From: an uncultured Clostridia bacterium
GTDB taxonomy: Bacteria; Bacillota; Clostridia; UBA1381
Direction of reading: 5' to 3'
NCBI GenBank assembly: GCA_944391635.1
Contig: CALXUL010000267.1
Location: 1-12,411, forward strand
Length of the DNA: 12,411 bases
Part shown: positions 5,980-12,411 of the stretch, piece after piece
Position numbering within the stretch: position 1 is the stretch's first letter
How the letters are laid out: every line of letters starts with the position of its first letter
Made by a program: the position numbers and the translations under genes
The notes under the pieces: model-generated
Database searches by the model: none
What the model was told of the DNA's origin: nothing
Seen by the model: the letters and a program-made list of their open reading frames with translations, nothing else

Positions 5980-7296
5980 TTAATAACGAAGCAAGTACCT
6001 GTCTATTTCCCAGCTGCTTACCGTTTGACGGTACTCGGCATATTCTTTATCCTTTTCGCTGATATACGCTTTTTTAAGTTTTGAACCTAGCAGGTTCTCA
6101 AGAAATTCTGAATGTCTTGCCTTATCAAGAGCTTCCCTTAAACTAACCGGAAGTGCTTTTACACCAAGCGCGCCCAGTTCTGTTTCTGAAAGCTTAGAAA
6201 TATCACACTCAACCTCAGGAGGCGGCACAAGCCCCTGTTTGATACCCTCAAGTCCTGCTGCAAGAGATGCTGCTATTGCCAAATACGGATTGGCTGTTGG
6301 ATCAGGTGATCTTAGCTCCACTCTTGCATTCTCACCGGAAGTTGACGGTACCTGTACCAATAACGAATTATTCTTATTAGACCATGCAATATATGACGGC
6401 GCGTTATACCCCGGAATAAGTCGTTTATATGAATTTACAGTAGGGTTTGTAAGACAGCATATTTCAGGTATATATTTTAAAATACCCGCAACAAAACTCT
6501 TTGCCACATCCCCTATCTTTCCGCCTGTGTCAAACAGATTTTTTTCATCTTTATAAACCGACATATTAAGATGCATACCGGAGCCGTTTTTACCATTTAT
6601 AGGTTTCGGCATAAATGTAGCAAAATATCCGTTTCGTTTAGCAACAGTTTTTACTACCATCTTAAAAGTCAAAAGCCTGTCAGCTGTAACAAGCGCCTCA
6701 TCATACTTAAAATCAACTTCATGCTGACCTCCTGCGACCTCGTGGTGAGATTCTTCGACTTCATACCCCATATCCTCAAGGGTCAAAACTATATCTCTGC
6801 GGCAATTCTCACCATTATCAAGCGGCGCTACATCAAAGTATCCTCCGTCATCATTTGCAGTATTAGTGGGCTTTCCCTCTTCATCTGTATTAAAAAGGAA
6901 AAATTCACACTCCGGGCTAACCTTAAACTCATACCCAAGAGCTTTTGCATCATCAATAACCCGTTTTAATACATTTCGCGAATCGCAGGAATATGCCCTT
7001 CCTTCTCCGTCATAAATATCGCATATAAGCCTCGCAACCTTGCCCTGATTCGGTCTCCAAGGGAAAATTTCAAATGAATCCGGGATTGGTCTTAAATACA
7101 AGTATGAATCACTATCATAAAAAAATCCCTCTATTCCGGATGCGTCAAATACCATTTCATTATTAAGCGCACGGTCAAGCTGCGACACCGTTATCGCCAT
7201 ATTCTTCATATTCCCAAATATATCGGAAAACTGAAGCCGGATAAATCTCACATCCTCATCTTCAACAAGCTGTTTTATATCCTCTTTTGTCAGCAT
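5980..7296 (-). CDS. glnA: Glutamine synthetase, type I (alpha)
   Basis: This 438-aa cytoplasmic enzyme makes glutamine from glutamate, ammonia and ATP, and family members form dodecamers. Recognisable elements are the N-terminal beta-grasp region with RFIRLQFSDIFGNMKN, the catalytic metal-site segments SPECEFFLF and ESHHEVAGGQHEVDF, NGSGMHLN, the NSYKRLIPGYNAP loop, and the C-terminal ARVELRSPDPTANPYLA. The compact length and absence of the NLYDLP-type adenylylation motif place it in the GSI-alpha group found in Firmicutes and related bacteria, which is not controlled by adenylylation. The ATG at 7296 has AAAGGGTG seven bases upstream. In-frame upstream starts such as ATG 7314 would consume that RBS and are disfavoured. 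It is the first gene of the glnA-ANTAR-dapF(-dapL) array and has a leader with a terminator. gltB lies divergently on the other side. Confidence 0.95.
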   Translation of the reverse strand: MLTKEDIKQLVEDEDVRFIRLQFSDIFGNMKNMAITVSQLDRALNNEMVFDASGIEGFFYDSDSYLYLRPIPDSFEIFPWRPNQGKVARLICDIYDGEGRAYSCDSRNVLKRVIDDAKALGYEFKVSPECEFFLFNTDEEGKPTNTANDDGGYFDVAPLDNGENCRRDIVLTLEDMGYEVEESHHEVAGGQHEVDFKYDEALVTADRLLTFKMVVKTVAKRNGYFATFMPKPINGKNGSGMHLNMSVYKDEKNLFDTGGKIGDVAKSFVAGILKYIPEICCLTNPTVNSYKRLIPGYNAPSYIAWSNKNNSLLVQVPSTSGENARVELRSPDPTANPYLAIAASLAAGLEGIKQGLVPPPEVECDISKLSETELGALGVKALPVSLREALDKARHSEFLENLLGSKLKKAYISEKDKEYAEYRQTVSSWEIDRYLLRY

Positions 7297-7320
7297 ATAA
7301 TAACACCCTTTCATAAAAGC

Positions 7321-7362
7321 AAAAATACAAAAAGGGCATTTCAAAAAAATTGAAACACCCTT
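7321..7362 (-). terminator. Intrinsic terminator in the glnA leader (attenuator)
   Basis: The arms 7350-7362 and 7332-7344 form a continuous 13-bp stem on the minus strand (AAGGGTGTTTCAA with TTGAAATGCCCTT, two G-U wobbles) around a 5-nt U loop. It is followed by a U-rich tail (TTTTTGTATTTTT). It sits between the predicted glnA transcription start (about 7368) and the glnA ATG, so transcription must pass it to reach glnA, the ANTAR gene and dapF. Confidence 0.82.
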
Positions 7363-7367
7363 GCTCC
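7352..7367 (-). promoter_or_regulatory. Candidate ANTAR-target (antiterminator) hairpin in the glnA leader
   Basis: At the very start of the predicted transcript, GGAGC and GUUUC can pair (five pairs, two of them G-U) around the six-base loop AAGGGU. A at loop position 1 and G at position 4 are the signature of ANTAR-bound loops. The hairpin uses bases of the terminator's 5' arm, so the two folds exclude each other. Known ANTAR motifs have two such hairpins; I see only one here and there is no room upstream for another, so this is tentative. Confidence 0.4.
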
Positions 7368-7374
7368 TTTTTTT

Positions 7375-7403
7375 ATTATATCACCCATAATTATGTTTGT
7401 CAA
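7375..7403 (-). promoter_or_regulatory. Consensus sigma-A promoter of glnA
   Basis: TTGACA (7403-7398), exactly 17 bp, then TATAAT (7380-7375) on the minus strand is a perfect consensus. Initiation is expected around 7368, giving a leader of about 72 nt. Such a strong promoter followed by a terminator points to control after initiation. No GlnR-type TGTNA-N7-TNACA site was seen by eye in the intergenic region. Confidence 0.85.
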
Positions 7404-7535
7404 GAAAAAAACTGCATATAATAACCCTGATAAAAAATTTTTTTTAATTTGTAAGTCTCAGCTAATCTTTTGTCAGCCGTGCGGTTTTTGAATAAAAAAA
7501 CCAAAAAACACACAGATTTACAAAAAATCAAGCAC

Positions 7536-7563
7536 TTGACAACGACCCTTTTGTCGGTATAAT
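7536..7563 (+). promoter_or_regulatory. Sigma-A promoter of gltBD
   Basis: TTGACA (7536-7541), a 16-bp spacer and TATAAT (7558-7563) face gltB; both hexamers are consensus. The spacer contains the short inverted repeat CGAC-N6-GTCG (7543-7556), a possible operator. The leader is about 46 nt and shows no hairpin. The rest of the divergent region (7404-7535) is AT-rich and otherwise contains only a weak 7-bp repeat, GGTTTTT/AAAAACC, near 7482-7502. Confidence 0.78.
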
Positions 7564-7615
7564 ATCTAATAAATACACAAACAGCAATAATCGAACTTCC
7601 AAAGGAGGTATTAAT

Positions 7616-10600
7616 ATGCAAAGTAATTTGCCCCAAAAACAAGGGTTATATGACCCAAAATTTGAACACGATGCCTGCGGGATAGGTTTTATTTGTAATA
7701 TCAAAGGCGATGCATCTCATGATATTATTACACGTGCGATTGAAATTCTAAAAAATCTTGCACACCGCGGCGGAGTAGGAAGTGAGCCGGATACCGGTGA
7801 CGGTGCTGGTATTCTTATTCAGATGCCACATGCATTCATGAAAAAAGTTTGTAAAAATGAAGGGATAAAGCTTCCCAAAAAAGGCGACTACGGCGTTGGT
7901 ATGCTTTTTCTCTCCCCCGACTCCGAAACAAGAAAACAAAGCCTTTCTTCACTTGCTAAAATTATAGCAGAGGAAGGGCAAACTTTGCTTGGCATACGTG
8001 AGGTTCCCGTATATCTTGACTGCATAGGCAAAACCGCTCGCGAAGCAAGACCTCATATCTGCCAAATTCTAATCGGCAAAAATCCTGAACTTAACGATTT
8101 AATGGATTTTGAGCGAAAACTCTATATTATTGGAAAACGCGCAGAACGCGAAATACGTTATAGTGAAGACGCTACCGATAACTATTTTTATTTTTCTTCG
8201 CTTTCTGCAAGAACTATTGTATACAAAGGTATGCTTACGCCTGAGCAGGTACGCGAATTTTACCTTGACCTAAAAGACAGGGACATGAAAACTGCCATAG
8301 CACTGGTACATTCCCGTTTTTCAACTAATACTTTCCCAAGTTGGGAACGTGCGCATCCTAACCGCTATATTATTCATAACGGTGAAATAAATACCATACG
8401 CGGAAATGTAAACTGGGAAAAAGCAAGAGAAAGAATGTTTAAATCCGAGCTGTTTGGAAGCGATATGGCAAAAGTCTATCCGGTTATAAACGAGGATGGT
8501 TCTGACTCGGCAATGCTTGATAACTATCTTCAGTTTGTTAATCTGTCCGGTATATCTCTTCCGCATGCGGTAATGATGACAATCCCCGAGCCTTGGGAAA
8601 ATGACAAGACAATGGATCCCAAAAAACGTGCATTTTATGAGTTTAATTCCTGTGTAATGGAGCCTTGGGATGGTCCTGCCGCAATTGCATTTACCGACGG
8701 GCAAATAGTTGGTGCTACACTTGACAGGAACGGTTTAAGACCTGCAAGATACTATATCACAAATACTGAAGTTATTCTTGCCTCGGAAGTCGGCGTTGTT
8801 GACGTTCCGGAGTCAGAAATCATAAAGAAAGAACGGCTTCATCCAGGAAAAATGCTGCTTATTGATACAAAAGCCGGCAAAATCATTGATGACGAAACTC
8901 TCAAAAACACACAAGCCAGCAAACGTCCATATGCAGAATGGCTCAAAAACAATCTGATTGAACTTCGTGACTTAAAAGCTGAAACATCAGTTAAAGGTGC
9001 AGATTGGCACGAGCTTGTACGGCAAATGCGCGATAAAGCAAACTCACATGCAAATCGGGATTTAATTGTTCGTAATCTTCTGGATGTAGAAAACATGTTC
9101 GCAAACAGATATAATGATTTTTCAAATTCAGAACCGCTGCTTACCAAGCAGAAAATATTCGGCTTTACCTGGGAAGATGTTAACACAACCATCAAGGCAA
9201 TGGCAGAAAAAGGCGATGACCCGATAGGTTCTATGGGAATTGATGCGCCTATTGCGGTTTTATCCGAAAAACCTCAGCCGCTTTTTAATTACTTTAAGCA
9301 GTTGTTTGCCCAGGTTACAAATCCGCCTATTGACGCAATCCGAGAAAAGGTTGTTACGTCGACTCTTACATTATTCGGCACAGAACGTAATCTTCTTGAA
9401 CCGAGTCAGAAAAATTGCCGGGTAATTCGTACCGATTCACCGATTTTAACTAATGAAGAACTGCAAAAACTTAAAAACGTGGATATTTCAGGCTTTAAGT
9501 CTGTAACTATACCAATGCTGTTTTCGGTAAAATCAAAAGGAGATATGAAACTTGCCTGTGACACGGTGTTTGAGGCAGCCGATATTGCAATTGAAAACGG
9601 TTGTAATATAATTATCCTGTCCGATAGAGGCGCAAACCGTCAGAAAGCTCCGATTCCTTGTTTGCTTGCAGCCTCCGGTCTGCATCATCATCTTATCAAA
9701 ATGGGCACAAGGATGAAGGTTAATATTATTATAGAATCAGGCGAGCCAAGAGAAGTTCATCATGCAGCAGTCCTTATCGGTTACGGTGCAGATGCAATAA
9801 ACCCGTACCTTGCATATGAAACCATTTCATCTTTAATTGATGAAGGGCTTCTTGATATGGATAAAACCGAGGCAATTTTGAACTTTAAAAAGTCGCTTAC
9901 CTCAGGAATTGTAAAAATCATGTCAAAAATGGGGATTTCAACTATACAAAGCTACCGAGGCGCTCAAATTTTTGAAGCGCTTGGAATCAGCCGCAGAGTA
10001 GTTGAAAAATACTTTACCGGAACAACTACAAGAATCGGCGGTGTAAATATCGAAAATATTGAAAACGAGGTTCTTATCCGCCATGGCAGCGCATATGACA
10101 AAGTTGATGCAAACAACGCTCTCGAAAGCGGCGGAAATCTTAAATGGCGCGCAAAGGGCGAATATCATATGTTTAATCCTGAAAGTATTTATAAGCTCCA
10201 AAAGGCCTGTCGTACAGGAGATTATAAGCTTTACAAGGAATTTGCCCGTCAAATGGATATTCATAATGAGCATCAATGTACTATCCGCGGACTTCTTGAT
10301 ATAAAGACAATCGACAAGCCGATTGCTATTGAAGATATTGAAAGTGTAGATAGTATTGTCAAGAGATTTAAGACAGGCGCTATGTCATACGGCTCAATAA
10401 GCAAGGAAGCTCATGAGTGTCTTGCTATTGCTATGAACCGTCTTAAAGGTAAATCAAACAGCGGAGAAGGCGGAGAAACCCCTGACAGATATATCCCGGA
10501 TAAAAACGGGGATTCACGCTGTTCGGCAATAAAACAGGTTGCATCCGGAAGGTTTGGCGTTCATATACACTATCTTAATAATGCAAAAGAAATCCAGATA

Positions 10601-12322
10601 AAAATGGCTCAAGGCGCAAAGCCTGGCGCAGGAGGACATCTGCCCGGTGCAAAAGTGTATCCCTGGATTGCAAAAGCACGTCATTCAACAACCGGCGTTG
10701 GACTCATTTCTCCTCCGCCTCATCATGATATTTATTCAATCGAAGACCTTGCACAACTTATCCATGATTTAAAAAATGCTAACCGTGATGCAAGAATAAG
10801 CGTAAAGCTGGTAAGTGAAGCAGGGGTCGGAACAATTGCGGTAGGCGTTGCAAAAGGCAGAGCTGACGTTATACTTGTTTCCGGCTATGACGGCGGAACA
10901 GGCGCAGCGCCGCGCACAAGTGTAAGACATGCCGGACTTCCCTGGGAACTCGGTATTGCTGAAACACATCAATCACTTTTGATGAATAACCTGAGAAACC
11001 GTGTTATCCTTGAAACAGACGGAAAGCTTCTTACAGGTCGTGACGTTGCAGTAGCAGCGCTTTTAGGTGCAGAAGAATTCGGTTTTGCAACCGGTCCGTT
11101 AATAGCAATAGGCTGTGTCATGATGCGTGTATGTAACCTTGATACCTGCCCGGTCGGAGTAGCAACACAAAACCCATATCTCAGAAGCAGATTTGCAGGG
11201 AAACCTGAGTATGTAGAAAACTTTATGAGGTTTATTGCTCAGGATCTAAGAGAATGGATGGCGAAAATCGGAGTAAAGACTGTTGATGAAATGATTGGAC
11301 ACGTTGAACATTTATGTCAAAAATCGCTATCTTATGATAACAACCCAAAAGCTAAGACTGTGGATTTATCTAATCTATTGTATCAGCCAAAGATATGTTC
11401 TAATGACTTTGAGCGTTATCATAATATGAACCAAGATCACGAGCTTGAAAAAACAATAGATATGAATACCCTATTAAGGCTTTGCGAGCCTGCAATTGCA
11501 ACAGGCAAAAAAATTGAGGCGCGTCTTGGAATAACCAACCGCAACCGCGTAACAGGAACAATACTGTCAAGTGAAATTACAAGGCGGCGTGGCGAAAAGG
11601 GACTTCGTGAGGATACCATACGTCTTACCTTTGAAGGGTCAGCCGGGCAAAGTTTCGGCGCATTTCTTGCCCCCGGCGTAACTCTTAGGTTAGAGGGGGA
11701 CTGCAACGACTATATGGGTAAAGGTCTGTCTGGTGGAAAAATTATTGTTGTACCACCCGATGGTTCACATTACAAACCGAGTGATAATGTTATCACAGGA
11801 AATGTCGCATTTTACGGTGCAATCAGCGGTGAAAGTTACATTCGCGGAATTGCAGGAGAAAGATTCTGCGTGCGTAACAGCGGTATTTCTGCTGTTGTTG
11901 AAGGTATCGGCGATCATGGCTGTGAATATATGACAGGAGGCTGCGTCGTTATACTTGGCGAGGTCGGCAGAAACTTTGCAGCAGGTATGTCTGGCGGTGT
12001 AGCATACGTTTATGACCCTGACTCAAAACTTGAGAAAAACTGCAATATGGGAATGATTGAAATACATCCCGCATCAACAGAGGATGATACCTCTACTCTT
12101 CAAAAGCTTATAGAACGCCATGCAAAATATACTTCAAGTGATATAGCAAAGCGTATTCTTAATAACTGGGATACCGAAATCAATAACTTCAAAAAGGTAA
12201 TTCCAACTGATTACAAAAAGGTAATTGAAATATTAAAACAAGAAGAAGAAAAAGGCACAGAAAAAGATGAAGCGCTGCTTATTGCTTTTGAAACGGTAGC
12301 GCATAAAAAGATAGCAAGATAA
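7616..12322 (+). CDS. gltB: Glutamate synthase (NADPH), large subunit GltB
   Basis: This 1568-aa subunit of GOGAT hydrolyses glutamine and transfers ammonia internally to 2-oxoglutarate, making two glutamates with electrons supplied by GltD. Residues 1-20 form a propeptide. Cys21 in DACGIGF would become the N-terminal nucleophile of the class II amidotransferase domain (about 21-430), which also shows HRGG, HSRFSTNTFPSW and NGEINT motifs. A central domain follows (about 470-770), then the FMN-binding synthase barrel (about 830-1210) with GAMSYGSIS (921-929) and SGYDGGTGA. The [3Fe-4S] cysteines are at 1167, 1173 and 1178, spaced C-X5-C-X4-C. A C-terminal GXGXG beta-helix domain contains GGCVVILGEVGRNFAAGMSGG. 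All key residues appear intact. The start has a perfect AAAGGAGG (7601-7608) seven bases upstream of ATG. It is divergent from glnA and followed 14 nt later by gltD. Confidence 0.97.
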   Translation: MQSNLPQKQGLYDPKFEHDACGIGFICNIKGDASHDIITRAIEILKNLAHRGGVGSEPDTGDGAGILIQMPHAFMKKVCKNEGIKLPKKGDYGVGMLFLSPDSETRKQSLSSLAKIIAEEGQTLLGIREVPVYLDCIGKTAREARPHICQILIGKNPELNDLMDFERKLYIIGKRAEREIRYSEDATDNYFYFSSLSARTIVYKGMLTPEQVREFYLDLKDRDMKTAIALVHSRFSTNTFPSWERAHPNRYIIHNGEINTIRGNVNWEKARERMFKSELFGSDMAKVYPVINEDGSDSAMLDNYLQFVNLSGISLPHAVMMTIPEPWENDKTMDPKKRAFYEFNSCVMEPWDGPAAIAFTDGQIVGATLDRNGLRPARYYITNTEVILASEVGVVDVPESEIIKKERLHPGKMLLIDTKAGKIIDDETLKNTQASKRPYAEWLKNNLIELRDLKAETSVKGADWHELVRQMRDKANSHANRDLIVRNLLDVENMFANRYNDFSNSEPLLTKQKIFGFTWEDVNTTIKAMAEKGDDPIGSMGIDAPIAVLSEKPQPLFNYFKQLFAQVTNPPIDAIREKVVTSTLTLFGTERNLLEPSQKNCRVIRTDSPILTNEELQKLKNVDISGFKSVTIPMLFSVKSKGDMKLACDTVFEAADIAIENGCNIIILSDRGANRQKAPIPCLLAASGLHHHLIKMGTRMKVNIIIESGEPREVHHAAVLIGYGADAINPYLAYETISSLIDEGLLDMDKTEAILNFKKSLTSGIVKIMSKMGISTIQSYRGAQIFEALGISRRVVEKYFTGTTTRIGGVNIENIENEVLIRHGSAYDKVDANNALESGGNLKWRAKGEYHMFNPESIYKLQKACRTGDYKLYKEFARQMDIHNEHQCTIRGLLDIKTIDKPIAIEDIESVDSIVKRFKTGAMSYGSISKEAHECLAIAMNRLKGKSNSGEGGETPDRYIPDKNGDSRCSAIKQVASGRFGVHIHYLNNAKEIQIKMAQGAKPGAGGHLPGAKVYPWIAKARHSTTGVGLISPPPHHDIYSIEDLAQLIHDLKNANRDARISVKLVSEAGVGTIAVGVAKGRADVILVSGYDGGTGAAPRTSVRHAGLPWELGIAETHQSLLMNNLRNRVILETDGKLLTGRDVAVAALLGAEEFGFATGPLIAIGCVMMRVCNLDTCPVGVATQNPYLRSRFAGKPEYVENFMRFIAQDLREWMAKIGVKTVDEMIGHVEHLCQKSLSYDNNPKAKTVDLSNLLYQPKICSNDFERYHNMNQDHELEKTIDMNTLLRLCEPAIATGKKIEARLGITNRNRVTGTILSSEITRRRGEKGLREDTIRLTFEGSAGQSFGAFLAPGVTLRLEGDCNDYMGKGLSGGKIIVVPPDGSHYKPSDNVITGNVAFYGAISGESYIRGIAGERFCVRNSGISAVVEGIGDHGCEYMTGGCVVILGEVGRNFAAGMSGGVAYVYDPDSKLEKNCNMGMIEIHPASTEDDTSTLQKLIERHAKYTSSDIAKRILNNWDTEINNFKKVIPTDYKKVIEILKQEEEKGTEKDEALLIAFETVAHKKIAR

Positions 12323-12336
12323 AGGAGGCGATGAAA

Positions 12337-12411
12337 ATGGGAAAACCAACAGGATTTTTAGAATATGAACGCAGTACCCCAAAAGACCGTACACCAAAGG
12401 AGCGGCTTGAA
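12337..12411 (+). CDS. gltD: Glutamate synthase small subunit GltD, 5' end only
   Basis: The first 25 codons are present, beginning MGKPTGFLEYERSTP, which matches the N-terminus of GltD-type NADPH-dependent small subunits (GFLEY...R). The gene runs off the right edge. GltD carries FAD and two [4Fe-4S] clusters near its N-terminus and passes electrons from NADPH to GltB; the cluster cysteines lie beyond the window. AAAGGAGG (12321-12328) overlaps the gltB stop codon. It is eight bases before ATG 12337 but only two before an in-frame ATG at 12331, so the second ATG is chosen. The gene is in one operon with gltB. Confidence 0.93.
   Translation, partial: MGKPTGFLEYERSTPKDRTPKERLE

Noticed and set aside
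7297..7344. Upstream in-frame extension of glnA (MKCPFCIFAF...)
   Set aside because: The extension would translate through the leader terminator and the RBS; the ATG at 7296 with AAAGGGTG upstream matches the normal GSI N-terminus.
7381..7615. GlnR-type operator between glnA and gltB
   Set aside because: No TGTNA-N7-TNACA pattern could be found by eye on either strand.
7400..7642. 80-codon minus-strand frame covering the glnA-gltB intergenic region
   Set aside because: It starts inside gltB, runs across the gltB RBS and promoter and ends at the glnA promoter; it is a chance open frame in regulatory DNA.
1..12411. CRISPR array, tRNA/rRNA genes, toxin-antitoxin or phage defence system
   Set aside because: No regular direct repeats, no tRNA cloverleaf or rRNA sequence, and all substantial genes are recognisable metabolic or transport genes.

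Overview
The window looks like chromosomal DNA from a low-GC, Clostridia-like Firmicute. The support is AT-rich DNA, strong GGAGG-type ribosome binding sites, textbook sigma-A promoters, an LL-diaminopimelate aminotransferase (DapL) lysine/peptidoglycan route, a short type I-alpha glutamine synthetase, and an ANTAR-type RNA-binding regulator encoded beside it. No species is claimed.

Layout. (1) Positions 1-43, minus strand: the first 14 codons of a cold-shock protein gene. Its own promoter and leader (44-196) contain a terminator-like hairpin. (2) 239-2748, minus strand: a three-gene metal ABC transporter operon, znuA-znuC-znuB, with overlapping or abutting genes and a double sigma-A promoter in front of znuA. 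(3) 2749-3283: no convincing gene. This gap holds a 442-bp block (2801-3242) bounded by imperfect TG...CA inverted repeats with a hairpin inside each end, probably an insertion-sequence remnant. (4) 3284-7403, minus strand: glnA, an ANTAR regulator, dapF and dapL in that order of transcription. The array starts from a perfect-consensus promoter with a compact leader (7297-7368). A further promoter lies just before dapL. (5) 7536-12411, plus strand, divergent from glnA: gltB, complete at 1568 aa, and the start of gltD.

How the genes work together. GlnA makes glutamine, and GltBD turns glutamine plus 2-oxoglutarate into two glutamates (the GS-GOGAT cycle). DapL uses glutamate as amino donor to make LL-diaminopimelate, and DapF epimerises it to meso-diaminopimelate for lysine and cell wall. 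The region therefore groups ammonia assimilation with one of its consumers.

The most interesting feature is the glnA leader. A strong intrinsic terminator there overlaps a small hairpin whose six-base loop has A at position 1 and G at position 4, as in known ANTAR targets. The terminator's 3' arm can also pair with the glnA ribosome binding site. Only one such ANTAR-like hairpin is seen, whereas the described motif has two, so this may be a minimal or divergent version, or chance. The ANTAR protein lacks an aspartate at the expected phosphorylation site.
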